A stretch of 64,000 nt of DNA from an alpha proteobacterium HIMB59 (GCA_004321805.1 SGZV01000004.1:1-64000), one strand, 5' to 3'; shown: positions 20,310 to 30,415, counted from the stretch's first letter. Numbers and translations are program-made. Notes: generated from the sequence alone by a model not told the origin.

Positions 20310-21581
20310 ATGAGCATAAAATCAATTTTTGCCTATAGTTTTCAGTCATTTTATCTAGCTGGAAGCTTTTTACTTTTATTCATTTTTTTACCTAGTTTTT
20401 ACAATTTATCTCTTGGTTTTGCTTTAAGTACTCTTGGATTAATTATACTAGTATCAAGATTTTTTGATGTTTTTTCCGATATTTATATTGGCTATCAGAC
20501 AGAAAGGAGAATTATATATAATAAATCAAAAAAAAAACAAATTCAATTTGGGGTTTTAATTTTTATTTTTTCTTTAATTGGATTGTACGTAGTACAACCT
20601 TCAAACATTTATCTATTTATCTTCTATTACAACTTAGCTTTGATAAGTTACTCAATTGCAATTATTCCTTACGACTCTATTGTAATTGATCAAAAAAAAA
20701 CCCTCAGTAAGAGATTTCATTTAGCAACGATAAAAGAGATATTTACTATTTCAGGTGTTATCAGTGCTTTAGTATTTCCAACAGCAATTTCAAAAATATT
20801 ATCTGTTGATCTATTAAGTCCACAAGTCATAAAGCTTACGGGTCTTTTTATGATAATTATTTCAATCATAGGAATTATATTTTTTCATTTTTTTTTTCAC
20901 GAGGATAATCAATATCAGTCTAAATCAGTATCCATAAAAAAAATTAAATCTTTCATTTACAAAAATAAAAAAATTACTTTATTCGCAATAATTACATTCT
21001 TCAATTTGTTAGCTAATAATTTTACTGCTAACCTTTTTATCATTTTCGTATCTACTCATTTGGGCCTACCTAATTATGCGGGTTTATTTTTAATTTTATA
21101 TTTTGTGGTAACGCTAATTGCTACCCCATTTTGGTATAAGATTGGAAAATCATATAAAAATATGTTTCTACTACAAATAGGAACTTTAATTACCATGATC
21201 GGTTTCTCTCCAGTTTTGTTCATAAATTCTCAAAATTGGGAATTATACTTAGTTGTAATCTTGATAACTGGTATAGGGGTTGGTATCGATCTTATTATCC
21301 CTCAAGTTGAATTAGCTGACATACTCGACGATAACAAAGATAATCGGTTGTCTCAAATTTTTACCGCTTTTTTTTCAATTGTAAGAAAAGCTGCTATCGG
21401 AATAGCTGGAGGTATATCACTTGCTGGATATGGATATCTTGAAAAAATTGAATATTCTTTACACCCTTTAATACCAAATATAATGATATTTTACTTCTTT
21501 ATCCCTATCATTATTAAATTGATCGTATTATTGCTTGTGATGAGTTATAGAAGTAAGTTCGATGTCATTATCAAGTCCTAA
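20310..21581 (+). CDS. MFS transporter, GPH (glycoside-pentoside-hexuronide) type
   Basis: About 12 hydrophobic segments, melibiose-permease-like layout; start taken at internal ATG (MSIKSIFAYS). Confidence 0.75.
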   Translation: MSIKSIFAYSFQSFYLAGSFLLLFIFLPSFYNLSLGFALSTLGLIILVSRFFDVFSDIYIGYQTERRIIYNKSKKKQIQFGVLIFIFSLIGLYVVQPSNIYLFIFYYNLALISYSIAIIPYDSIVIDQKKTLSKRFHLATIKEIFTISGVISALVFPTAISKILSVDLLSPQVIKLTGLFMIIISIIGIIFFHFFFHEDNQYQSKSVSIKKIKSFIYKNKKITLFAIITFFNLLANNFTANLFIIFVSTHLGLPNYAGLFLILYFVVTLIATPFWYKIGKSYKNMFLLQIGTLITMIGFSPVLFINSQNWELYLVVILITGIGVGIDLIIPQVELADILDDNKDNRLSQIFTAFFSIVRKAAIGIAGGISLAGYGYLEKIEYSLHPLIPNIMIFYFFIPIIIKLIVLLLVMSYRSKFDVIIKS

Positions 21582-22434
21582 AAAACACCTCATTTATATT
21601 CTTGGAACGTTTGCTTTTTTTCTCTTTACAATCGCTGACACTATTATCAAGCTTATTGGCAATCTTTATAAAGACACTGTCATTTTTACTATCGCAAGTT
21701 TTTCCGCAATAATCCCGGTTTTAATTTACCTATTATATAGGAGAAGCTTGCAAGAAATTAAAACTTCAAATTATAAATTACATATCGTTAGGGGAATATT
21801 AATGACACTAACATACTATTTTATTGTTAAAGGTATCATTATTCTTCCATTGTCCATAGCTTATCCAATCATTTTATCTGCTCCTGTCCTTTTATCTCTT
21901 CTTGGAATATTAATTTTAAAAGAAAAAGTTTATTTATCTAAGATTATTTCATTAGCTATTGCGATGTTTGCAGTTTTTCTAGTTTCTGGTTTTAGTTTGA
22001 ATCAAGGTTTTGATCCTATGGGCGTTTTATTTTTGGTCGTTGGTGTTATAAGTGTTGCTTGCTTAGATTTTTCAGTAAGAGTTTATGGGAAATCTGAGCG
22101 AACTATGGCTCTCACATTTTATTCAATGTTAATAACAGGGTTTATTTTTTTACTTTTTTCTTTTAATTATTTTAGCCAAGTTCATATAAAAGATTTTTCA
22201 ATTATGGTTATTGCTGGCTTAATTGATGGTGTTGCTATGATGATTTTAATTTATTCTTTGCGGAGAATAGAAGCTTCTTTTTTTAGTATTACACATTATT
22301 CACAAATTATATTTGGGATACTCATCAGTATTTTTATTTTCAATCATTATCCTTCAATAATTGAAATTTTGGGAGCCATCTTAATCATTATATCTGGATA
22401 CTTAATTTACTCTAAACTTAAGAATTTAAATTGA
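21562..22434 (+). CDS. DMT superfamily / EamA transporter
   Basis: About 10 TM segments with the EamA repeat pattern. Confidence 0.85.
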   Translation: MSLSSPKKHLIYILGTFAFFLFTIADTIIKLIGNLYKDTVIFTIASFSAIIPVLIYLLYRRSLQEIKTSNYKLHIVRGILMTLTYYFIVKGIIILPLSIAYPIILSAPVLLSLLGILILKEKVYLSKIISLAIAMFAVFLVSGFSLNQGFDPMGVLFLVVGVISVACLDFSVRVYGKSERTMALTFYSMLITGFIFLLFSFNYFSQVHIKDFSIMVIAGLIDGVAMMILIYSLRRIEASFFSITHYSQIIFGILISIFIFNHYPSIIEILGAILIIISGYLIYSKLKNLN

Positions 22435-22878
22435 CTCTTGTTGCATAGGATATACCGCACAGCCTGAAATTTTCCATTCATTATTATCTTTAACCAGCGA
22501 ATAGGTCGCTAAGTAAGATAAGTTTGATTGAGAAATAATTTGTAATTGGTGATATATGGAACCTTCAAAATGCTTTGCATTTAAAAAGTAGTATTGTTTT
22601 GGGTTATAAACAGGCTCATAGTAGTTCTCTACCATGTTCATAAAGGCAAGGGGATTATCAAATCTTAATTTGATCATTGGTGCCGCATATGAAAATGCTT
22701 TCTCAGCATCTTTGTCAATAAACGCCTGAATTTGACTTTTGATTATATTTTCTGTTTCAAATAAATCTTGTTCTATTATATCTTTGGCATTTGTTAAACT
22801 ATGAGCAAATAAAATCGTACATAGTAAAAAGATAAATTTATATGATCTCATATTATTTATAAGATAAAGGAACAGCAT
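22426..22878 (-). CDS. DUF4864-like periplasmic protein
   Basis: Signal peptide (alternative start MRSYKFIFLL); IKSQIQAFIDKDAEKAFSYAAPMIK... Confidence 0.7.
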   Translation of the reverse strand: MLFLYLINNMRSYKFIFLLCTILFAHSLTNAKDIIEQDLFETENIIKSQIQAFIDKDAEKAFSYAAPMIKLRFDNPLAFMNMVENYYEPVYNPKQYYFLNAKHFEGSIYHQLQIISQSNLSYLATYSLVKDNNEWKISGCAVYPMQQESI

Positions 22879-22881
22879 TAG

Positions 22882-23427
22882 ATGATAAAAATTATTATTT
22901 TCATACTCCTTAGCTTCATTTCTGTGAATAAAGTTTTTTCAGATCAAAATAGTCCAAAATTAGAAGGACTTTTTGAAGATTTATATAATGTTGATGATAT
23001 TGTCTTGCAAAACAAAATTGTTGGTGAAATCTGGAAAGAATGGATGGAGGTAGACAATCCTGAAATAGAAAAGATAATGAATTCAATACCTTATTTCTTT
23101 CAAACTCAAAAATATGAAGAAGCTATTGAGGCTTTAAATTATGTAATAGAAATTAATCCTAATTATTCCGAGGGATATAATAAAAGAGCAACATTTTATT
23201 TTATGATGGGCGATTATGAAAAATCCATGCAGGATATTGAAACTACTCTTCTTTTAGAGCCCAGACATTTTGGTGCTCTTGATGGAATGAGTAGAATTCT
23301 GATTTTTTTTGGAAAATTCAACCAAGCGTTACAAGTTTATGATGAGATGAAAAAGTTAATGCCAAATGATGTAACACTAGACATGAAAATAGATAGATTG
23401 AACAATTTGATGTTTGATGATGCTTAG
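22882..23427 (+). CDS. Tetratricopeptide repeat protein, exported
   Basis: Signal peptide; TPR pattern EEAIEALNYVIEINPNYSEGYNKRATFYFMMGDYEKSMQDIETTLLLEPRHFGAL. Confidence 0.88.
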   Translation: MIKIIIFILLSFISVNKVFSDQNSPKLEGLFEDLYNVDDIVLQNKIVGEIWKEWMEVDNPEIEKIMNSIPYFFQTQKYEEAIEALNYVIEINPNYSEGYNKRATFYFMMGDYEKSMQDIETTLLLEPRHFGALDGMSRILIFFGKFNQALQVYDEMKKLMPNDVTLDMKIDRLNNLMFDDA

Positions 23428-24500
23428 TTTTCTCGAACAAGATCTCGAGTAATTTCAGTAATATTTTTAGATCCTGATAAAATCATAGACTCAATAAGTT
23501 CATTTATGAGAATTTGTAATACTATTTCCACACCCTTTTGGCCATCGTAATTTAAACCCCAAAGAATTGGTCTTCCAATTTGAATTGCATTAGCCCCAAG
23601 AGCAAGTGACTTTAAAACATCAGTTCCTCTTCGTATTCCGCCATCTACAATTAAGAGAGCCTTAGTGCCAATTTCTTTTCTAATTGGCTCTACCTGTTTT
23701 AATGTTGAGGTTGCAGTATCAAGTTGTCTGCCTCCATGATTGGAAATAATAATTCCATCAGCTTTATTTTCAAGACATTGAGCAGCATCATCTGGACGAA
23801 GAATTCCTTTTACTAGAACAGGAAGATCAGCTGTTTCTTTAATCCAATGTATAATCTCAAATGTTAATGTTTTATCAAATAACAATTCATTATGCATATT
23901 CATTGATGACCCTTCATGATCACTAAACTTTTCAAAAACAGTCCCTTTGAAATTTCCTAAACTTAAGTTCTCAGGCATCTTAAATTTATTTCTTTCATCA
24001 TTTTCTCGAGTTCCTAATTGTGGAGCATCTGCAGTAAATACAATTGCTTTAAAACCGAATTTTTTTGCTTTTTTTAACATTGCTTCAGTTATTGATCTGT
24101 CTTTAGCAAAGTATAATTGAAAAAATAAATTATTATTATATGTACTTACTTCATCTATGGCATAATTTGAACTCGTGCTTAAGGTCATTGCACAACCGAA
24201 TTTTTCAGCTGCAGCAGCGGAAGCTAGTTCGCCTTTTTGATGTGCCATTTGTTGCATTGCTATAGGGCCTAAAATGATAGGGTTACGTAATTGTAAATCT
24301 AATATATTTATGGATGTATCAATATCGGATACATTGCGTAATAGTTTTGGCAGTAATTCATAATTATTAAATATATCTCTATTTTTTTTTAAAGTAATTT
24401 CATCTCTTGCCCCAGATTGATAATAATCCAAAATGGCTTTTGGCATTTTTTTTTCAAAGATTTTTTGTAAATCAAAAAGATTGACTATCTTATCAGACAT
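23424..24500 (-). CDS. FMN-dependent alpha-hydroxy acid oxidase/dehydrogenase
   Basis: YYQSGARDEITLKKNRDIF, ISNHGGRQLD, VDGGIRRGTDVLKSLALGANAIQIGRP. Confidence 0.92.
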   Translation of the reverse strand: MSDKIVNLFDLQKIFEKKMPKAILDYYQSGARDEITLKKNRDIFNNYELLPKLLRNVSDIDTSINILDLQLRNPIILGPIAMQQMAHQKGELASAAAAEKFGCAMTLSTSSNYAIDEVSTYNNNLFFQLYFAKDRSITEAMLKKAKKFGFKAIVFTADAPQLGTRENDERNKFKMPENLSLGNFKGTVFEKFSDHEGSSMNMHNELLFDKTLTFEIIHWIKETADLPVLVKGILRPDDAAQCLENKADGIIISNHGGRQLDTATSTLKQVEPIRKEIGTKALLIVDGGIRRGTDVLKSLALGANAIQIGRPILWGLNYDGQKGVEIVLQILINELIESMILSGSKNITEITRDLVREN

Positions 24501-24559
24501 TGAAAACAGCCCCTTGCCACCTTCCTCCTCGACAAAGTCTCAACCCAAGCGGCTAGGGG
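24501..24559 (-). promoter_or_regulatory. Leader hairpin that may sequester the RBS of the alpha-hydroxy acid oxidase gene
   Basis: Minus strand CCCCTAGCC (24559-24551) pairs with GGCAAGGGG (24518-24510) with one mismatch; AAGGGG is the SD-like sequence before the ATG at 24500. Confidence 0.5.
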
Positions 24560-24633
24560 AAAGACATACTATTTTAATTTGAGATCATATGAAATAGATT
24601 TTTAATAAATTAAAAGCCTATAAAATAAAATGT

Positions 24634-25386
24634 ATGTTTTTCAATGAATATTCTCTATTCATTTTAACATATATTTTCATTGTCTATCTCTTTTGTGGCA
24701 TCATTAAAGGTACTATAGGGTTTGGTATGCCAACTGTTTCAATATCTCTGTTGGTCTTCTTTATAGATATCAAAATAATAATAGCCTTAATCCTTATCCC
24801 GACAATTGTTGTTAATATTTATCAATTAAGCAGAGGGGGCAATCTTATAATAATTTTAAAGGAAACAAAATTTTTTTTACTTTTCTCAACAATGTTTATT
24901 TTTCCTGGGACATATTTATTAAACATTATTAATTCTCAATATATAATTTTATTTATTGCGTTTGTTTTATTTATAAATTCACTATTATTTTTAACGAACA
25001 GAACATACATTTTACCTAAGTATAAATCTCCATTTACACAAAGCATAATAGGAGCAATTAATGGTGTTATTATCGGCATGACTAGTATATACACCATGCC
25101 TTTAATATTTTTATTACAATCATTTAAATACAACAAAAATACAACTGTTCAATTTTTAGGGATTGCATTTTTTTTATATCCAATAGCGCAAATGGTTTCT
25201 TTTGCTAATTTTAGTTTGATCTCTCTAGATATTATTAAAACTTCTTTAATACTATTAATACCGATCTTTTTTGGTCTATTTATTGGTCAAAAAATAAGAA
25301 GAAGAATTTCTGAAACATTATTTCAGAAGTTCTTTTATTGCATGTTGCTTGTGATGAGCTTCATTATTATTATCTCATTGATTTAA
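24634..25386 (+). CDS. TSUP family (TauE/SafE) transporter
   Basis: GIIKGTIGFGMPTVS, NGVIIGMTSIYTMP repeat signature; hydrophobic throughout. Confidence 0.88.
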   Translation: MFFNEYSLFILTYIFIVYLFCGIIKGTIGFGMPTVSISLLVFFIDIKIIIALILIPTIVVNIYQLSRGGNLIIILKETKFFLLFSTMFIFPGTYLLNIINSQYIILFIAFVLFINSLLFLTNRTYILPKYKSPFTQSIIGAINGVIIGMTSIYTMPLIFLLQSFKYNKNTTVQFLGIAFFLYPIAQMVSFANFSLISLDIIKTSLILLIPIFFGLFIGQKIRRRISETLFQKFFYCMLLVMSFIIIISLI

Positions 25387-25424
25387 TTATTTTAATCAAT
25401 TCGTAATAGTTTATAAGGATAAGT

Positions 25425-26564
25425 GTGAAAAAAAAATTTAATACAAAGGTGATACATTCAGGGCATAGCTCTGATAAAGACACTGGTGGTGTAATGCCAC
25501 CCATTCACCTGTCATCAACCTTTGAACAAACTGAGCCTGGTAATTTTAAGTATGAATATGCTCGAACTAAAAATCCATCACGAGATATTTTAGAGAAATT
25601 ATTAGCAGAAATTGAATCTGGAAAGCAGGCATTTGCCTTTGCTTCAGGCATGGCAGCAATAAATACTGTTTGTGATATTTTTGGTGATAATTATCACATC
25701 GTATGTTCAGATGATGTTTATGGTGGAACAAGACGTTTATTTGATAAGGTTAAAACAGGTATCGATGTAACTTATGTTGACTTTGATAAGAATATAAATT
25801 GGGATGATATTGTTTCTGACAAAACTAAATTTATCTGGTTAGAGACACCATCAAATCCACTGATGAAAATTATTGATATCAAAAATACGAGCCAAATAGC
25901 TAAAGATTTTAATCTTCCAATTATCTGTGACAATACTTTTGCGTCTTCTTTTAACCAACGACCTATTGAAATTGGTGCTGATATTGTGGTTAGCTCTTCT
26001 ACTAAATATTTAGGTGGCCATTCTGATATTGTTGGCGGGTCTATTGTTATAAATGATCCTGAAAAATATGCTGATAAAATTGCATATTTACAAAATGCGG
26101 TTGGTGCTGTCCCATCTCCTTTTGATTGCTATTTATTAACAAGAAGTATCAAAACTCTTTCTGTGCGTATGAAACAGCACAACGAGAATGCTTTGCAAGT
26201 AGCAAATTTTTTAAACTCTCACCCAAAAATATTGAAAATTCATTATCCAGGTTTTGACCCTAAATATAAAGATATTGCTGCAAAGCAAATGGATGGTTTT
26301 GGAGGTATGATGTCAATAGTAATTGATTCAGACCTTAAGGGCGTTAATAAATTTTTAAGACAACTTAATCTTTTTACTCTAGCAGAAAGTCTTGGTGGTG
26401 TTGAAAGTTTAATTGAACATCCAGCAATTATGACTCATGCTTCTATTGATAGAAAAGTGAGAGAGGCACTAGGCATTACAGACAATCTCCTTCGCCTCTC
26501 TATTGGTATAGAGGATGTTGGTGATCTGATTGCTGATTTAGAACAGGCATTACAACAAATCTAA
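25425..26564 (+). CDS. Cystathionine gamma-lyase/synthase family PLP enzyme
   Basis: SSSTKYLGGHSDIVGG PLP lysine motif; Cys/Met metabolism family throughout. Confidence 0.92.
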   Translation: MKKKFNTKVIHSGHSSDKDTGGVMPPIHLSSTFEQTEPGNFKYEYARTKNPSRDILEKLLAEIESGKQAFAFASGMAAINTVCDIFGDNYHIVCSDDVYGGTRRLFDKVKTGIDVTYVDFDKNINWDDIVSDKTKFIWLETPSNPLMKIIDIKNTSQIAKDFNLPIICDNTFASSFNQRPIEIGADIVVSSSTKYLGGHSDIVGGSIVINDPEKYADKIAYLQNAVGAVPSPFDCYLLTRSIKTLSVRMKQHNENALQVANFLNSHPKILKIHYPGFDPKYKDIAAKQMDGFGGMMSIVIDSDLKGVNKFLRQLNLFTLAESLGGVESLIEHPAIMTHASIDRKVREALGITDNLLRLSIGIEDVGDLIADLEQALQQI

Positions 26565-26569
26565 ATTTT

Positions 26570-27571
26570 ATGGAGAAAACGATGATTGACCTTATTGGTA
26601 ATACTCCATTAATAAAATTAAAATACCCCTCTGAAATAACAGGATGTAATATTTACGGTAAAGCGGAATTTATGAATCCAGGCGGATCTGTTAAGGACAG
26701 GGCAGCGATGGGTATCATTTTAGACGCTGAAAAAAACAAACTTATTGAAAAAGGCGGCACCGTAGTTGAAGGCACATTTGGTAATACTGGCATATCTTTG
26801 ACCATGATTAATAATTCAAGGGGCTATAAAACAATTATTGTTATGCCTGATGGAGCATCATTAGAAAAAAGAGAAATACTTACAAACCTAGGTGCAGAGT
26901 TAAGAGTTGTTGAAACTAAACCATATTCTGATCCTGGAAACTATCAACATGTATCCCGTAGGCTCGTAGAAGAGTTAAAAGACAAAAGTAAAGGTTCAGT
27001 TATTTGGGCTAATCAATTTGACAATACTTCTAATTATCTTATTCATGCAAAAACTACAGCCAAAGAAATTTATAATCAACTTGATGGGAAAATTGATGGC
27101 TTCACTTGTGCAATAGGAACTGGTGGAACTCTGGCTGGAACATCCGTTGGTTTAAAAGATTTAGATAAAAATATTAAAATTGCATGCACCGATCCTCAAG
27201 GAGCTAGAATGTATCGTTATTTTAAAGACTCCGTACTAGAGGTAACAGGCGATCCATCTGAAACAGAAGGGATTGGGCAGTATAGAATTACGAAAAATGT
27301 AGAAGCCTGCCAAGTTGATATGGCATATCATGTACCAGATTCAGAAGCATTTGAATTGCTTTACAAGCTTATAAAAACCGAAGGTCTTTTTTTAGGAACT
27401 AGTTGTGGAGTTAATATTGCTGGTGCTATGAAGATGGCAAAAGACCTTGGACCAGGAAAAAATATTGTCACCATTCTTTGTGATGATGCATACAAATATT
27501 TTAGTAAGATGTTCAATAAAGATTTTTTAATTTCCAAAAAACTCCCAATGCCTGATTGGTTTGAAAAGTGA
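26570..27571 (+). CDS. Cysteine synthase A / cystathionine beta-synthase family
   Basis: MNPGGSVKDRAA PLP site; EGTFGNTGISL; GTGGTLAGTS. Confidence 0.92.
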   Translation: MEKTMIDLIGNTPLIKLKYPSEITGCNIYGKAEFMNPGGSVKDRAAMGIILDAEKNKLIEKGGTVVEGTFGNTGISLTMINNSRGYKTIIVMPDGASLEKREILTNLGAELRVVETKPYSDPGNYQHVSRRLVEELKDKSKGSVIWANQFDNTSNYLIHAKTTAKEIYNQLDGKIDGFTCAIGTGGTLAGTSVGLKDLDKNIKIACTDPQGARMYRYFKDSVLEVTGDPSETEGIGQYRITKNVEACQVDMAYHVPDSEAFELLYKLIKTEGLFLGTSCGVNIAGAMKMAKDLGPGKNIVTILCDDAYKYFSKMFNKDFLISKKLPMPDWFEK

Positions 27572-27592
27572 TATTAAATTAATCTAAAAAAA

Positions 27593-28135
27593 TTATTTAT
27601 TCAGTTTCATAAGGGTTATTCTTCTCAATGTATTGTCTTTTAAAATTATATGATGGTAGAGAGCTCCCAATATATGTAAGCCTAAAATTAATAGTAAAAT
27701 ATTTCCTAAATAAAAATGAATATCATGAACATAATATTTTAAATCTGAATTTCTTTCTAAAATATTTGGTAGTGAAGTTCCAAAAAAACTAACTATATCT
27801 CCTTGTAGATTTGTCAATAAATAGCCTGTAAATGGCATAACAAAAAAGATGACATAAAAAACTATATGAGATAACGACGCTAATTTCATAAAAATAATTT
27901 TATTAGGTAATGCATCTGGTTTTATGTTTATAAATTTCCATGTAATACGGAAAATAGCCAATATGAAAATTAAAATACCAAAGCTGTTATGTAATGCCAA
28001 AATGGCATAATAATTTTCAAAATTATCTTGAAGGTTTTTTCCTAAAAGAAATGTAATAAGCACTATTACAGCCATAGCCCAATGAAAAATAATGCTAATA
28101 AGACCATATTTTTGATTATCATTAAGAATTGACAT
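27593..28135 (-). CDS. Cytochrome b561 family protein
   Basis: Four TM helices; YGLISIIFHWAMAVIV, LHNSFGI, HDIHFYLGNILLLILGLHILGALYHH. Confidence 0.9.
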   Translation of the reverse strand: MSILNDNQKYGLISIIFHWAMAVIVLITFLLGKNLQDNFENYYAILALHNSFGILIFILAIFRITWKFINIKPDALPNKIIFMKLASLSHIVFYVIFFVMPFTGYLLTNLQGDIVSFFGTSLPNILERNSDLKYYVHDIHFYLGNILLLILGLHILGALYHHIILKDNTLRRITLMKLNK

Positions 28136-28260
28136 TATTTATTATGATAGCGTTTTATTAATAATTTACATAAATTTTATAATAAGAAATTATTATTGGA
28201 TTTAGATGCTTTAATAATATTTTATTATCAATAAATGGTTTTTTTTCATAGCAAATTATC

Positions 28261-29058
28261 ATGTCCATTTTAAGAATAATTTCTTTTTTAATTATTTTAT
28301 TCTCGACCTCTCTTCATGCGAGAGATTATATAATTGTTCAATCTACTACTAGTACCGTAAACACCGGACTACTTGATATTTTAAGTCAGCAATATTTTTT
28401 AGAAACGGGGATTGAAGTTAGGTCTATTGCTGTTGGCACAGGTACTGCTATTGCTAATGCTAAAAAAGGAGATGGCGATATTCTAATCGTTCATTCTAAA
28501 TCAGATGAATTAAAATTTATTGAAGATGGATTTGGTGTTGAGCGATTTGATCTGATGTATAATGATTTTATAATTGTCGGACCAAAAAATGACCCAGCAG
28601 ATATTAGTAATGCAAATAATCTGACTGAGATAATGAAAAAATTATCTGACCCTAGGTATAAATTTATTTCTAGAGATGATAACTCTGGTACTCATAAAAA
28701 AGAAATTTCTCTATGGAAAAATAGTTTATTACAAATACCTCAAGATAATTCTTACATTAAAACAGGGAGCAATATGGCTAACGCTATAAATATAGCAGGA
28801 GAAATGCAAGCATATGTTTTGACTGATCGGGGCACATGGATATCATTTAGAAATAAAAAATACTTAAAAGTCCTATATGAAAAGGATAAGGCATTATTTA
28901 ATCCTTATGGAATAATTGCCGTTAGTCCAAATAAATTTTCTCATGTAGAATATGATAAATCTAAAAAGTTTATTGATTGGTTAATTGATGGAAGAGGAAA
29001 AACACTTATCAATGAATTTACTTTAAATGGTGAACAACTTTTTTTTACTTATGACTAG
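28261..29058 (+). CDS. tupA: Tungstate-type ABC transporter substrate-binding protein
   Basis: Signal peptide; TTSTVNTGLLDIL motif; SRDDNSGTHKKE. Confidence 0.88.
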   Translation: MSILRIISFLIILFSTSLHARDYIIVQSTTSTVNTGLLDILSQQYFLETGIEVRSIAVGTGTAIANAKKGDGDILIVHSKSDELKFIEDGFGVERFDLMYNDFIIVGPKNDPADISNANNLTEIMKKLSDPRYKFISRDDNSGTHKKEISLWKNSLLQIPQDNSYIKTGSNMANAINIAGEMQAYVLTDRGTWISFRNKKYLKVLYEKDKALFNPYGIIAVSPNKFSHVEYDKSKKFIDWLIDGRGKTLINEFTLNGEQLFFTYD

Positions 29059-29114
29059 AAGGTTTAACTAGTAGAGTTTTTAATTTATAAATATGAAAGA
29101 ACTATCCCGTAATA

Positions 29115-29759
29115 ATGATTGAGATATCAAAAATTGTTGAGGCCATTACTATATCTTTACATGTGAGTTTTGTTTCAACATTATTTGCATTTTTAATTTC
29201 TATATTTCTTGGATATTTTATTGGAACTAATCATTTTTTTCTTAAAAAATTTTTTGTAAGTTTTCTAGGTTCATTGACATCAATCCCCCCCGTATGTGCT
29301 GGATTAATCGTATATTTGATTATTAGTCGATCTGGCCCTCTGGGATGGATGGAACTTTTATATACTCCTTCAGCAATGATTATTGCACAATTCATTATCA
29401 TTTTTCCAATTATGACGACGTTAATCATCAATTATATGGAGAGTGAGTATCCACAAATAAAAGAGGAATTAATTTCTTATGGTGCAAGTAAAAAGGACAC
29501 TTTAATTTTACTTTTATCAAATCAAAAAAATATCTATCTAACAATTATATTAATTGGCTTTGGAAGAGCCATAAGCGAATATGGTGCCGCTGCTATTGTT
29601 GGGGGCTCTATTGATCATTTCACTAGAAATATGACATCAATGATTGCTCTTGAAACTGCAAAAGGGAATATTTTAATCGCTATTATATTGGGGGGTATTT
29701 TAATTTCTATATCTCTTCTGATCTCTTTTAGTATTAATTATTTTAAAAAAAATGATTAA
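29115..29759 (+). CDS. tupB: Tungstate-type ABC transporter permease
   Basis: ABC permease EAA-type loop YGASKKDTLILLL...GFGRAISEYGAAAIVGG; follows tupA. Confidence 0.88.
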   Translation: MIEISKIVEAITISLHVSFVSTLFAFLISIFLGYFIGTNHFFLKKFFVSFLGSLTSIPPVCAGLIVYLIISRSGPLGWMELLYTPSAMIIAQFIIIFPIMTTLIINYMESEYPQIKEELISYGASKKDTLILLLSNQKNIYLTIILIGFGRAISEYGAAAIVGGSIDHFTRNMTSMIALETAKGNILIAIILGGILISISLLISFSINYFKKND

Positions 29760-30384
29760 ATTAGAAAAAATTTGCTTTGAAATTGACAATAAATTTATAT
29801 TAAAAAATCTAGACTTAGTAATTCCTAAAAATAAAACGACAATAATTATGGGAAAGAATGGGTCTGGGAAGTCAACATTACTAAAAATTCTTAATCAAAT
29901 TATAAAACCATCTTCTGGAAAATTTTATTCTGAATTAGAAAATCCAGTTCCTATGTTATTTCAAAAACCAATTTTAATGCATAATACCGTTGACTATAAC
30001 TATCATATTCTTAATAAAATTAAGAAACATCAAATAAACTATACTTGGTTTAAAACATTCAACTTAAATAACTTAATAAATCAAAATGCTATGTCTCTTT
30101 CTGGTGGAGAAAAACAAAAATTATTTTTAGCCCGAGTTATGAGCTTTAATCAAAATAGCCTATTTTTGGATGAACCAAATCAAAGTTTAGACTTAGACAG
30201 TGAAAACTTATTGTTGGATCTATTAAAGCAAGAACAAACAAATAAAACAATTGTCATGACATTACACGATTTTGAAATTGCTAAAATTATCGGAGATTAC
30301 ATAGTGTATATGGAAAATGGACAAATTTTATTAAAAGATTTTACTGATGACTTTTTTAAAAAATTTCATCAAAATAGCTTTTAA
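29752..30384 (+). CDS. tupC: Tungstate-type ABC transporter ATP-binding protein
   Basis: GKNGSGKST Walker A, LSGGEKQK signature, LFLDEP Walker B. Confidence 0.9.
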   Translation: MIKLEKICFEIDNKFILKNLDLVIPKNKTTIIMGKNGSGKSTLLKILNQIIKPSSGKFYSELENPVPMLFQKPILMHNTVDYNYHILNKIKKHQINYTWFKTFNLNNLINQNAMSLSGGEKQKLFLARVMSFNQNSLFLDEPNQSLDLDSENLLLDLLKQEQTNKTIVMTLHDFEIAKIIGDYIVYMENGQILLKDFTDDFFKKFHQNSF

Positions 30385-30415
30385 TCTATAAAAGATTGAT
30401 TTCGTTTAAAAAGAT

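Noticed and set aside
28158-28196. AATAATTT...AAATTATT inverted repeat upstream of tupA (possible Mo/W regulator site)
   Set aside because: A/T-only arms are expected by chance at this base composition; no match to a ModE-type box
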